NCBI RefSeq assembly: GCF_001721045.1
Contig: NZ_MDER01000044.1
Span: forward strand, 28,067-92,066
DNA length: 64,000 bases
Source of the DNA: Paenibacillus nuruki
GTDB taxonomy: Bacteria > Bacillota > Bacilli > Paenibacillales > Paenibacillaceae
Direction of reading: 5' to 3'
Shown: positions 8,010 to 16,178 of the stretch, in pieces
Position numbering within the stretch: the first letter of the stretch is position 1
How the letters are laid out: each line of letters begins with the position of its first letter
Notes under the pieces: generated by a model
What the model was told of the DNA's origin: nothing
Seen by the model: only the letters and a program-made list of their open reading frames with translations
Databases searched by the model: none
Position numbers and translations under genes: made by a program

Positions 8010-9622
8010 CAGAACAAATAAAACAAACAGATGTGGTAGTAATCGGTGGCGGTCTAGGAGGCTGTATGGCAGCTCTTGCCGCTGCGAAGCAAGGATTGAC
8101 TGTAACCTTAACAGAACCGACAGACTGGTTAGGTGGACAGCTTACATCACAAGCTGTTCCGCCCGATGAACATCGCTGGATAGAACGTACAGGAGCAACC
8201 GCTACATTTCGTGAATTTCGTGAACGGGTACGCGACTATTATCGTCGGAATTATCCGTTAACAGAGGAAGCACGTAATAACCCAATTTTGAATCCGGGCA
8301 ATGGATGGGTGAGTCGATTAGCGCATGAACCTAAGATTGCACTAGATGTATTACAAGAAATGATGTCGCCGTATATCCATACTCAGCGTATCCAAGTGCT
8401 ATATCATACGGTGCCTGTTGAAGTAGCAACAGAGTATGATCGTATTGTATCGGTTACGGTTAGTCATACCCAAGTAACCGGATCAGTCGGTCAATATACA
8501 CAGTTAATCGGTCAATATTATCTGGATGCTACAGAAGAAGGAGATCTTCTAGAGCAGTCTGGAACAGAGTATGTCAGCGGAGCAGAAGCGAAGTCAGATA
8601 CCGATGAACCGCATGCGCTAGAACACGCTGATCCGCTAGATATGCAGTCGATCACTCATGTAGCCGCTGTGGATTATGTGGAAGGAGCAGATTTCACGAT
8701 TGAAAAGCCAGCAGAATATGAGTACTGGCGTGAATATATGCCTTCTTTTTCCCGTTTCCCTATCTTAAGCTGGTATGCTTCTGATGCAAACGATACAACC
8801 AAGTTAAAAGAGTTCACGTTGTTCCCTAACGATCAAGGTGTGACTTCATTATGGGATTATCGCCGTATTATCGATCCAGCTATTTGGGAAGAACCCCTTC
8901 GTTCACAGATTCAAGAAGTCAGTCTACTCAATTGGGCGCAAAATGATTATTATGCAGGAGCAGTGACAGGTGTACCGATCTATGAACGTACGCAAAATCT
9001 AGAAAGTGCCCGCCAGCTTACTTTTTCATTAGTATACTGGTTGCAGACAGAAGCGCCACGTCTAGATGGTGGTAAAGGCTTCCCGGGTATTCGTTTGCGT
9101 GGAGATATTCTAGGGACAGCAGATGGGCTTGCCAAAGCGCCATACATTCGCGAGTCTCGCCGTATCAAAGCGCTATACACGATTACCGAACATGATGTGA
9201 GTAAAGAGTTACGCGGGGCTGAAGGAATCAAGCGATATGAAGATAGTGTGGGTGTAGGAAGTTATTCACTTGATCTACATCCAACAGTCAAAACACATCG
9301 TACATTTTATATTCCTAACTATCCTTTTGAGATTCCGTTGGGATCATTAATTCCTGTGCGTATGACTAATCTTTTACCTGCTTGCAAAAATATTGGCATG
9401 ACTCAGATTGCTGGCGGTTGCTATCGTCTGCATCCTGTCGAATGGAATATTGGAGAATCCGCAGGTTATTTAGCTGCATACGCGATCCAACAGGGCATTA
9501 CACCACGTGAAGTCTACGAATCAACAGAACATGTCAGTCGTTATCAAGAGATGTTGATAGACGCAGGTGTTGTTCTGCACTGGCCTGAGGATGTAGAACA
9601 AGAAGTATTGAACCCCCAGTAA
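8006..9622 (+). CDS. FAD-dependent oxidoreductase
   Basis: Protein of 538 residues with an N-terminal Rossmann dinucleotide fold: VVVIGGGLGGCMAALAAAKQ, then LTEPTDWLGGQLT, where an acidic residue follows the second strand as expected for FAD. This is the FAD_oxidored type found in carbohydrate-related clusters. GCYRLHPVEWNIGESAGYLA near residue 475 is the conserved C-terminal FAD-binding block. It has no signal peptide. ATGA overlap with DUF4127 shows tight coupling, and a terminator follows. The substrate is not evident; oxidation of an imported sugar derivative is an inference from the operon only. Confidence 0.85.
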   Translation: MTEQIKQTDVVVIGGGLGGCMAALAAAKQGLTVTLTEPTDWLGGQLTSQAVPPDEHRWIERTGATATFREFRERVRDYYRRNYPLTEEARNNPILNPGNGWVSRLAHEPKIALDVLQEMMSPYIHTQRIQVLYHTVPVEVATEYDRIVSVTVSHTQVTGSVGQYTQLIGQYYLDATEEGDLLEQSGTEYVSGAEAKSDTDEPHALEHADPLDMQSITHVAAVDYVEGADFTIEKPAEYEYWREYMPSFSRFPILSWYASDANDTTKLKEFTLFPNDQGVTSLWDYRRIIDPAIWEEPLRSQIQEVSLLNWAQNDYYAGAVTGVPIYERTQNLESARQLTFSLVYWLQTEAPRLDGGKGFPGIRLRGDILGTADGLAKAPYIRESRRIKALYTITEHDVSKELRGAEGIKRYEDSVGVGSYSLDLHPTVKTHRTFYIPNYPFEIPLGSLIPVRMTNLLPACKNIGMTQIAGGCYRLHPVEWNIGESAGYLAAYAIQQGITPREVYESTEHVSRYQEMLIDAGVVLHWPEDVEQEVLNPQ

Positions 9623-9657
9623 AACGTCGTTATGTCTTTGTAAATGATGAATAGATT

Positions 9658-9700
9658 AAATAGCCTTTTGTCCATATCATTGGACAGAAGGCTATTTTTG
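9658..9700 (+). terminator. Terminator of the ABC/DUF4127/FAD operon
   Basis: AATAGCCTTTTGTCCA pairs with TGGACAGAAGGCTATT and is followed by a T-run. Confidence 0.85.
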
Positions 9701-9762
9701 AATACTGAATATAATACGATAGCGTGAAAGATCATCACCATGATCATGATTGAATCTGAAGA

Positions 9763-9987
9763 TCATTCTGCTAATCCTGTTGTCACCAGTTCTAACAATT
9801 CAGTTCGTAATGTCTGCATAGCATCTTCATAAGGCATGCGTAGATATTTACTCAGATGCTTCATGTCTTCTTCGTAATAGTGAAGTAGCTCTAACATAGC
9901 CGCTTGATCACCATGTTGTTGAACCATGTGTAATAGATTTACGAACTGATCTTCTGAGAGAGATACTGCAAGCTTTTGCGCTTCCAT
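9763..9987 (-). CDS. RsoA-like sigma region-2 partner protein
   Basis: Protein of 74 residues. Its core reads LLHMVQQHGDQAAMLELLHY and then EDAMQTLRTELLELV. This is the pattern of the small region-2-like helix bundle seen in RsoA (YvrHa) and in the 85-residue protein at 20859-21116. The ATG at 9987 overlaps the end of the upstream sigma-region-4 gene by 49 bases. The overlap is credible because GGCGGTG lies five bases before the ATG, inside the upstream gene. In Bacillus the SigO/RsoA pair forms one functional sigma factor from two polypeptides, so I infer this protein supplies core-polymerase and -10 contacts for its overlapping partner. Confidence 0.65.
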   Translation of the reverse strand: MEAQKLAVSLSEDQFVNLLHMVQQHGDQAAMLELLHYYEEDMKHLSKYLRMPYEDAMQTLRTELLELVTTGLAE

Positions 9988-10295
9988 CGGTTCACCGCCT
10001 GTTGACTGATTTGTAGTTGCTCTGCTAATTGCGCTTCGGTCTGCTGATCTAGGTATAATCCTCGAATAATTTGTTTTCCCTGAGCAAAAGGTAACGAATC
10101 AATCAGTTCTTGAACCGCTATCAGACTATCAAATTCTTCTGCTGGAAAAGAGTGATACTCATTGGTTTCTAACCATGTATGGATCGACAGCTGCTCCGAA
10201 CGAGCACGTACTTTATTCCGATACTGGATACGCCAGGCGATCTGTTTGAGCTGTTTACGATAATGCTCGGATAATGAAAGAATCTGTGGCATCAT
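9939..10295 (-). CDS. Compact sigma factor with region-4 HTH (SigO-like, short form)
   Basis: The protein has 118 residues. Residues 63-115 form a sigma-70 region 4: LIDSLPFAQGKQIIRGLYLD, followed by EAQLAEQLQISQQAVNRWKR as the -35-recognising helix-turn-helix. The N-terminal segment (YRKQLKQIAWRIQYRNKVRAR) matches in position the ARFTSYIASLIHFSAINYDKK segment of the second split sigma at 21157-21693. About 50 residues that precede this in the longer protein are missing. No region 2 is present. AAAGGAG lies five bases before the first of two tandem ATGs. It is followed by an overlapping region-2-like gene, the same order as sigO-rsoA. Target promoters are unknown. Confidence 0.7.
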   Translation of the reverse strand: MMPQILSLSEHYRKQLKQIAWRIQYRNKVRARSEQLSIHTWLETNEYHSFPAEEFDSLIAVQELIDSLPFAQGKQIIRGLYLDQQTEAQLAEQLQISQQAVNRWKRKSLQYLSQKISS

Positions 10296-10394
10296 GATTT
10301 CTCCTTTATAACGTTTTCCTTATTTTGTTACTTAAGGGAACTTATGTTCTTATTTTATAATAAAAAAGAAATGATGAGGTTGGAGATACGGTTA

Positions 10395-10427
10395 ATTTAT
10401 AGCGATTTATCAGCTGATTTATAGCGA
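10395..10427. repeat. Direct repeat pair ATTTATAGCGA
   Basis: Two identical 11-base units at 10395-10405 and 10417-10427 are spaced by 22 bases, two helical turns. They lie between the sigma-like gene and the UPF0316 gene and could be a regulator site; the owner is unknown. Confidence 0.4.
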
Positions 10428-10552
10428 GGAAAAAGATGGACTTTTTGGAAGACCTTTAATTGACACTTGATCCCATCTATAGAAAGAGATAGTGTAGAGG
10501 TTGAATATCTATAGATCGTTAGTGACATACACGATTATTTTGGAGAAGAAAG

Positions 10553-11083
10553 GTGTTTTTGCATGTTATGCTTAAAATTCTAATGTTTATTTTTCTGATT
10601 CAGATTGTATATGTAACGGCATATACGTTAAGAACGATCCTTACACTTAAAGGACAAAAATATATAGCATCGGCGATCAGTATTGTTGAAGTCGTTATCT
10701 ATGTTATGGGGCTTAATCTGGTTCTCAAATATCTCGATCAACCGCTAAGTCTAACGGTATATGCGATTGGATATGGACTCGGTATCCTGCTCGGTTCTTG
10801 GATTGAGGAAAAGATTGCTCTTGGTTATATCACCGTCAAAGTAATCAGCGATGTACCGAATCAACGTCTAGCCGAAGTGTTGCGAGACAAAGGATATGGT
10901 GTCACTTCATGGCTTGGACAAGGACGAGATGGTGACCGAATCGTGATGGAGATTCTAGCCAAACGCAAAAATCAGGACAGTCTGTATAAGACCATCCTGT
11001 CTGTCGATCCCAAAGCTTTTGTAATTATGGTGGAGCCGCGCGAATTCCATGGTGGCTTCTGGACGAAGGCAATTAAACGCTAA
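10553..11083 (+). CDS. UPF0316 family membrane protein (DUF2179/DUF5698, YebE-like)
   Basis: The 176-residue protein has three hydrophobic helices in the first 95 residues (IFLIQIVYVTAYTLRTILTL, then VEVVIYVMGLNLVLKYL, then IGYGLGILLGSWIEEKIALG). A cytoplasmic domain of about 75 residues follows, with the DUF2179 pattern (LAEVLRDKGYGVTSWLGQGRDG ... ILSVDPKAFVIMVEPREFHGGFW). The length and layout match UPF0316. The GTG at 10553 has GGAG seven bases upstream; an ATG at 10568 with AAAGGTG further upstream is an alternative. The function is unknown in the family. DUF2179 domains are thought to be ligand-binding modules. Confidence 0.85.
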   Translation: MFLHVMLKILMFIFLIQIVYVTAYTLRTILTLKGQKYIASAISIVEVVIYVMGLNLVLKYLDQPLSLTVYAIGYGLGILLGSWIEEKIALGYITVKVISDVPNQRLAEVLRDKGYGVTSWLGQGRDGDRIVMEILAKRKNQDSLYKTILSVDPKAFVIMVEPREFHGGFWTKAIKR

Positions 11084-11217
11084 TTGAAACCTGTCGATCG
11101 TGTAGAAAATCTTTCGCAATCAGACGCCCTTTATCTATGCCCTTCAATGATGAATTGTTTATAACCTATTCAGTGGTTTAAATAATGATTGAAGCAAATA
11201 AGAGGAGGGCTTTTGAT

Positions 11218-12066
11218 ATGCAAACGAATATTCCAACAAAAAAGCTAAATGATGGACTGGATATTCCAGCGATCGGGCTGGGTACTTACTCGCTTAATGG
11301 TCACAAAGGTGTGGAATCGATCAAGCAGGGGATTGAAGTGGGTTATCGGCTGATTGATTCTGCTTTTAATTATGAAAATGAAGGTGCTGTGGGTAAAGCG
11401 GTACGTGAAAGCTCAGTCCCTCGTGATCAGTTACGTGTCTGCTCGAAATTACCAGGACGGCATCATGCGTATGACGAAGCATTAGTCACCATTGAAGAAT
11501 CACTACTTCGTACCGGACTGGATTATTTTGATCTTTATATTATTCACTGGCCGAATCCGAAAGTAGATAAATATGTAGAAGCATGGCAAGCGATGATTGA
11601 AGCACAAAAACGCGGTTATGTCCGTTCGATCGGCGTTAGTAATTTCTTGCCAGAACATCTGGAACGGATTATCGCTGAAACTGGTGTAGCACCCGTGCTG
11701 AATCAAGTAGAATTGCATCCGTATTTCGAACAGACAGAACAGCGTGCTGCAAATGATAAACATCAAATCATCACTGAATCATGGAGTCCGCTTGGTCGTG
11801 GGCGCGGAGAAAGTGTGCTTGAAGATGCAGGTATCAAAGAAATCGCAACCGCTTATGGCAAAACACCGACTCAAGTGATTCTACGCTGGCATACCCAGCT
11901 AGGTGCTGTACCTATTCCGAAAGCTGGCTCACTAGAGCATCAACAGGAAAACTTGAACATTTTTGATTTTGAGTTAAATGAAGAGCAAATGCGTACCATT
12001 TCAGCATTCAGTAAAGACAACAAACGTCTGTGGGATCAAGATCCAGCAGAGTACGAAGAATTTTAA
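11218..12066 (+). CDS. Aldo/keto reductase
   Basis: NADPH-dependent TIM-barrel oxidoreductase of 282 residues, cytoplasmic. All family signatures are present: GLGTYSLNG near the start, LIDSAFNYENEGAVGKAV with the catalytic Asp and Tyr, the Lys in CSKLPG, LYIIHWPNP with the catalytic His, then VLNQVELHPYF, ESWSPLGRG and the C-terminal IPKAGS cofactor-binding stretch. The start at 11218 has GAGGAGGG nine bases upstream; the frame extends to 11185 without a ribosome site. It is monocistronic, with a terminator after it. The natural substrate cannot be deduced; such enzymes reduce small aldehydes and ketones. Confidence 0.93.
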   Translation: MQTNIPTKKLNDGLDIPAIGLGTYSLNGHKGVESIKQGIEVGYRLIDSAFNYENEGAVGKAVRESSVPRDQLRVCSKLPGRHHAYDEALVTIEESLLRTGLDYFDLYIIHWPNPKVDKYVEAWQAMIEAQKRGYVRSIGVSNFLPEHLERIIAETGVAPVLNQVELHPYFEQTEQRAANDKHQIITESWSPLGRGRGESVLEDAGIKEIATAYGKTPTQVILRWHTQLGAVPIPKAGSLEHQQENLNIFDFELNEEQMRTISAFSKDNKRLWDQDPAEYEEF

Positions 12067-12118
12067 ACAAAGCACATCTTGAAGTACAGTTCACTACTAT
12101 ACAACCAACGTAAAAGAT

Positions 12119-12152
12119 ACAAAAAAGGCATCCTTAATGGATGTCTTTTTTT
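12119..12152 (+). terminator. Terminator after the aldo/keto reductase
   Basis: AAAGGCATCC, loop TTAAT, GGATGTCTTT and a T-run. Confidence 0.8.
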
Positions 12153-12186
12153 GGTTTAAGCTGTCTATAAGTATTTAAAGTATCTC

Positions 12187-12753
12187 TTATAATAACAAGT
12201 GCACATGGCGTTTCAACCACTCTACATAACTTTGCTCACGTGCTATCGCTTTGGTCAGTACGAGATAATGTCCGAGATGAGGATGATCGAAATGCATAGC
12301 ACCAGATGTATTTTCCTCGCCGAATAAAGGAATGAGTTGCTCATATTCCTGTTTTAAATGAACCAGCTTCTCTTGGCGCTGTTGTAGTTGATTTTCAAAT
12401 AATATGCGTGCTTCTTCTTGTGATAACGTATGGATAAAATACATTTTCAACATAAACGCATCTTTCTCTGTTTCAGGCAACGGTTCTGGCGATAATGCCC
12501 ATTCTAGCAGTTCTTTTCGTCCAGCTTCAGTGATCGTATACATTTTTTTTTCTAACTTTTCCCCTTGAATCTGAGTACGAAAATGAAGCAAACCTTCGTC
12601 CACCAACTTGCGAAGCTCTGGATAAATCTGACTATGTTTGGCACTCCAGAATTGACCAATTTCTTTTTTAAATTGACTGGTGATATCATAGCCACTGTAT
12701 TCTTGACGATACAATAAACCTAGAATCGCATATTTCAATACTCGCACGATCAT
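12187..12753 (-). CDS. padR: PadR family phenolic-acid-responsive repressor
   Basis: Protein of 188 residues starting MIVRVLKYAILGLL. An N-terminal winged helix (EYSGYDITSQFKKEI ... SAKHSQIYPELRKLVDEGLL) and a long C-terminal coiled dimerisation helix give the PadR architecture at the usual length. AAAGGGG lies just before the ATG at 12753; the longer frame to 12801 lacks a ribosome site. It is divergent from padC across a 151-base region holding a padC promoter and a perfect ATGT-N8-ACAT dyad, the known PadR operator pattern. By analogy with Bacillus, it represses padC until phenolic acids such as p-coumarate or ferulate bind. Confidence 0.88.
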   Translation of the reverse strand: MIVRVLKYAILGLLYRQEYSGYDITSQFKKEIGQFWSAKHSQIYPELRKLVDEGLLHFRTQIQGEKLEKKMYTITEAGRKELLEWALSPEPLPETEKDAFMLKMYFIHTLSQEEARILFENQLQQRQEKLVHLKQEYEQLIPLFGEENTSGAMHFDHPHLGHYLVLTKAIAREQSYVEWLKRHVHLLL

Positions 12754-12783
12754 AATCCCCTTTAAATATAGATTTGTGTATAT

Positions 12784-12812
12784 TTGACCATAGCATATCA
12801 AGATGTTAAAAT
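12784..12812 (+). promoter_or_regulatory. Predicted sigma-A promoter of padC
   Basis: TTGACC at 12784-12789, a 17-base spacer and TAAAAT at 12807-12812. The expected start point near 12819 lies inside the PadR operator that follows directly. Confidence 0.65.
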
Positions 12813-12836
12813 AAACATGTTGATATTTACATGTTT
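12813..12836. promoter_or_regulatory. PadR operator (ATGT-N8-ACAT dyad)
   Basis: AAACATGT and ACATGTTT form perfect arms around the 8-base centre TGATATTT. This matches the ATGT-N8-ACAT arrangement known for PadR sites. It sits immediately after the -10 element of the padC promoter, so a bound repressor would cover the start point. It could also control padR itself. Confidence 0.8.
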
Positions 12837-12904
12837 TATAAAACAGTTTGCAAGACAGAGTGAATGATATTTGAATTCAAATTCTAGAAAGCAGGTGCTG
12901 TATA

Positions 12905-13393
12905 ATGGAAAACTTTGTAGGAAGTCATATGATTTATACGTATGAGAACGGCTGGGAGTATGAGATTTATATCAAAAATGATCATACTATCGATTATCGT
13001 ATTCATAGCGGTATGGTGGCTGGACGTTGGGTTCGCGATCAAGAAGTCGATTTGGTGAAATTAACAGAAGGTGTATACAAAGTAGCTTGGACAGAACCAA
13101 CAGGTACAGACGTAGCGCTGAACTTTATGCCTCTTGAAAAACGAATGCATGGTATTATTTTCTTCCCTAAATGGGTACACGAACATCCAGAAATCACAGT
13201 ATGTTACCAGAATGATCATATCGCTTTGATGGAAGAATCTCGTGAAAAATACGAAACATATCCTAAATATGTTGTCCCTGAATTTGCCGATATTACATTT
13301 ATTGAAAATGCAGGCGTAGACAATCAAAACGTAGTTGCACAAGCACCTTATCCAGGTATGACCGATGATATTCGTGCAGGTAAAATAAAATAA
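12905..13393 (+). CDS. padC: Phenolic acid decarboxylase
   Basis: Cofactor-free decarboxylase of 162 residues that converts p-coumaric, ferulic and caffeic acids to the vinyl phenols in the cytoplasm as a detoxification step. The sequence is close to Bacillus PadC/FDC throughout ([63 protein letters not shown]). The catalytic residues known from the Bacillus enzymes are all at their expected numbers: Tyr11, Tyr13, Arg41 and Glu64. The start has GCAGGTG upstream. It is controlled with padR through the shared operator and ends in a strong terminator. Identification is near certain. Confidence 0.97.
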   Translation: MENFVGSHMIYTYENGWEYEIYIKNDHTIDYRIHSGMVAGRWVRDQEVDLVKLTEGVYKVAWTEPTGTDVALNFMPLEKRMHGIIFFPKWVHEHPEITVCYQNDHIALMEESREKYETYPKYVVPEFADITFIENAGVDNQNVVAQAPYPGMTDDIRAGKIK

Positions 13394-13447
13394 ATAATGA
13401 TTTCATATACATCATAACAACATCATATAGCATTCATCTGAATGACC

Positions 13448-13482
13448 AAAAAGGAACGTCTTTGAGACGCTCCTTTTTTTAT
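13448..13482. terminator. Bidirectional terminator between padC and the LacI gene
   Basis: AAAAAGGAACGTCT pairs with AGACGCTCCTTTTT, with A- and T-runs on both sides, so it can serve the two convergent genes. Confidence 0.85.
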
Positions 13483-13497
13483 TTGTCTACTATTCTA

Positions 13498-14526
13498 TTA
13501 GGCTTGGTGGTCTGCATCATTAGTTAAAGCGATAGCTGATTCACGTTCAATTACACGACCAGGTACAAGTGCACGTCCGAAAGTGTAATACGGATTACTT
13601 ACTTTTTTCAAAATGGACTGTACGGCTAACTTTGCCATGCGTTCGATATCGACTTCAACAGTCGTGAGTGGCGGCCGGGTTAATGTGGCATAGATATCAT
13701 TATCAAAGCCGGTCACAGAATAATCTTGAGGCACATGGTAACCCAAGTCCTGCAATTTGTTAATTAGATTATGCGCGACCTGATCGCAGTTACAGACAAA
13801 CGCACTTGGCATAGGATCAGGTAACTGAATATCAATATAAACACCATCTTCATCACGGTCATTCAATATCCATTGTTGTTGCAAAGGGATTCGATGTTCC
13901 AACAACGATTTGTAATATCCTAGAAAACGGTCTTGAATACTACTGGTCGAGTGTAAAGTACCGACATACGCAATATCCCGATGACCCCCTCGAATCAACA
14001 AGTTCGTTAATTCATACGCACCGTAAAAGTTATCGGTAACCACAGCATCCATTTCTACATGCTCATCATAGAAGTCGAGAAAGATTTTGGGTAATTGCAT
14101 TTCTTGCATAGCTTCAATATAGGGCTTGCCGATCTGCCCCAAAATAATCAACCCATCTATCTTTTGTTCATAATACAATCTTGGCAATGTAAGCATCGAT
14201 TCTTCATGTTCGCCTAAAGTGGTCATAATGCCATAATAGCCACCTTGTTCAAGGATCTTTGCAATGTATTTGTAGATACGAAAATAAAAGGAATGATTGG
14301 TACCTGTAAATCGCTCAGGAATCATGACCCCGATATTGTAAGATAATCCATCTTTCATTGATTTGGCAGCTGTATTATAGCGGTAGCCCATTTCTTCAGC
14401 TACTTGTTTAATCTTTTCTTTGAGACTATCACTGACTCCGTCTTTATCTCCAAGCGCTTTGGATACGGTCACACTACTGATATTCAAGCGATCTGCGATA
14501 TCCCTCATCGTTACTTTATGATTCAT
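13498..14526 (-). CDS. LacI family transcriptional regulator
   Basis: The 342-residue repressor has an N-terminal LacI helix-turn-helix (VTMRDIADRLNISSVTVSKALG), the hinge (YNTAAKSMKDG) and a periplasmic-binding-protein-like sensor domain from about residue 65 (NIGVMIPERF ... IDGLIILGQI ... DIAYVGT ... PSAFVCNCDQVA ... VTGFDNDIYA ... LTTVEVDIERMAKLAV). It probably binds a sugar. No carbohydrate genes are adjacent, so its targets may be distant. A near-palindromic TTAATCGATAA upstream could be its own operator. Confidence 0.93.
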   Translation of the reverse strand: MNHKVTMRDIADRLNISSVTVSKALGDKDGVSDSLKEKIKQVAEEMGYRYNTAAKSMKDGLSYNIGVMIPERFTGTNHSFYFRIYKYIAKILEQGGYYGIMTTLGEHEESMLTLPRLYYEQKIDGLIILGQIGKPYIEAMQEMQLPKIFLDFYDEHVEMDAVVTDNFYGAYELTNLLIRGGHRDIAYVGTLHSTSSIQDRFLGYYKSLLEHRIPLQQQWILNDRDEDGVYIDIQLPDPMPSAFVCNCDQVAHNLINKLQDLGYHVPQDYSVTGFDNDIYATLTRPPLTTVEVDIERMAKLAVQSILKKVSNPYYTFGRALVPGRVIERESAIALTNDADHQA

Positions 14527-14588
14527 AGGTACGCCCTTTCATATTGATTTTGACTATTATTATATCAACAATACTATTATGTATGTAC

Positions 14589-14599
14589 TTAATCGATAA
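14589..14599. promoter_or_regulatory. Possible LacI-type operator upstream of the LacI gene
   Basis: TTAATCGATAA is a near-palindrome with the central CG typical of LacI-family sites, 63 bases upstream of the regulator start. Confidence 0.35.
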
Positions 14600-14694
14600 C
14601 TTTCATCGTATATCTATATACCATTTGAATGCACGATCATTGGGAATAGGCTAATATAAAATACATGATTATTGATAAGCAGGTGAACATATAG

Positions 14695-15735
14695 ATGCAA
14701 CTACAACCGATAAACGAGTTATTACGGCAAGCCATTACTGCTGAAGCTGAGTTAGATGATCGATACGTCAGCGAACGTCAAATTATTTATACGACCCTTC
14801 ATCACCATCATATTGAGCGATTTCGCTTGAATGCGAATCATCAGACCTATATTTTTAAGCCGCTATCTTTACAACAACAATGTTATCAAGAACTTTGGAC
14901 GTATACACATGTTATGCCCTTATTGCCTGACCTATACCCGCAACTACTAGCTTATTCGGCTACAGATAAATTATCTTTTTATTCAAAGGATGATCGACCG
15001 GCATGGATCATCTTAGAGGATGCAGGTACGCTCAATCATTTCCATACCGAGCAGACTTTGTTCTATATGATAGATCAAATGGTAAAATGGCATCGTATTC
15101 CTATATTATCGATTCCAGAATTGCCTGGGGATGGGCAAAAGCCGTCTATTCTAGTAATGACAGAGCAACTATTATCTCAATGGGGTACATTTGAAATATT
15201 CGTACAACAGCATATCAAGCCAAATAACAGTCAAACACGTTGGCTTCATAGGATGCCAGTGTTAAAGCAGACTATACAACAGCATTCGTGGACGATGTCA
15301 GAAGTATTATGTCATGGTGACCTTCATGCGGGTAATTATGGATATAACTTAGCAGGACGATGTATCATTTTGGATTGGGAACATTGTCATCGCAATACGC
15401 CTTTGTGGGATTTGTATCATTTAATTGATCTGTCGCATCCGTTGTTCCCGCGTGCTATGAATATCGATTTGCGCTTACAATTGTTGTCTTATTATTGGGA
15501 ACAGCAAGTGAATCCTACGATATCTAAGTCACAGATGATACAGGAGTACGTTATATTTGCTATAGTCTTTTCCAGTTGGATGCTGTTATTAATCCAGCAA
15601 GACTTACAGCAAGATCAACCGATCTGGTCACATGAACAATTACGTCTTCAGCAGACAGAAGTATGGGATCATCTAGAACAATGTATACAGATGTGGCACT
15701 CCACAATTATAGATTATTCTACAAAAGAAAAATAA
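14695..15735 (+). CDS. APH-fold phosphotransferase
   Basis: Protein of 346 residues with the aminoglycoside/choline-kinase fold. The catalytic loop VLCHGDLHAGNYGY (near residues 203-216) carries the Brenner motif HGDxxxxN, with Asp as catalytic base and Asn for metal. IILDWEHC follows, supplying the Mg-binding Asp of the DFG-equivalent. The N-terminal lobe is divergent, with no clear nucleotide loop visible by eye. The substrate is unknown; resistance, choline or sugar kinases share this fold. AGCAGGTG lies about ten bases before the ATG. It stands alone with its own terminator. Confidence 0.8.
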   Translation: MQLQPINELLRQAITAEAELDDRYVSERQIIYTTLHHHHIERFRLNANHQTYIFKPLSLQQQCYQELWTYTHVMPLLPDLYPQLLAYSATDKLSFYSKDDRPAWIILEDAGTLNHFHTEQTLFYMIDQMVKWHRIPILSIPELPGDGQKPSILVMTEQLLSQWGTFEIFVQQHIKPNNSQTRWLHRMPVLKQTIQQHSWTMSEVLCHGDLHAGNYGYNLAGRCIILDWEHCHRNTPLWDLYHLIDLSHPLFPRAMNIDLRLQLLSYYWEQQVNPTISKSQMIQEYVIFAIVFSSWMLLLIQQDLQQDQPIWSHEQLRLQQTEVWDHLEQCIQMWHSTIIDYSTKEK

Positions 15736-15737
15736 TC

Positions 15738-15778
15738 AAAAAACCTCGATAGCTAACTAACAGCCACGAGGTTTTTTT
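15738..15778 (+). terminator. Terminator after the phosphotransferase
   Basis: AAAAACCTCG pairs with CGAGGTTTTT, followed by further Ts; it may also serve the convergent TM2 gene. Confidence 0.8.
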
Positions 15779-15809
15779 GGTGCTTATATAAATAGGAGTC
15801 ATTCTTTTT

Positions 15810-16019
15810 TTAGAATTTCAATGAGTATCCTTCTTTATCACGGAATTTGCCTAAAATAATAATGATGATATCAATAATGACCCAGACTCCGCCAAGACCC
15901 GCTGTAAATAACATCAAAAGCCCTGTTCCGACTTTACCTACATAAAAACGATGTATCCCTAAATATCCGAAGAAAATACATAACAATAAACTGACTAGAT
16001 TGCTTTTACGACTATACAT
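15810..16019 (-). CDS. TM2 domain protein
   Basis: Membrane protein of 69 residues made almost entirely of one TM2 domain. The first helix (SLLLCIFFGYLGIHRFYVGK) contains the signature GxxGxHRFY-hG. A short turn and a second helix (LLMLFTAGLGGVWVIIDIIIII) follow, with the WxxID pattern. A short basic N-terminus and a polar C-terminus are probably cytoplasmic. TTGGAGGG lies about six bases before the ATG. The function of TM2 proteins in bacteria is not defined. Confidence 0.9.
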   Translation of the reverse strand: MYSRKSNLVSLLLCIFFGYLGIHRFYVGKVGTGLLMLFTAGLGGVWVIIDIIIIILGKFRDKEGYSLKF

Positions 16020-16178
16020 AGCGTTCCCTCCAAAGTGTGTTGCTTATGAGATTACATACGTATTCAAAGCGGTCAAGGTTCCTCTTTTCATCATTTAAAG
16101 GTATATTTAGAATATACACACTACAACACAATAGACGCAAATAACGAAAAATAATAGAGATTTCTTTGGAGGAATAGT

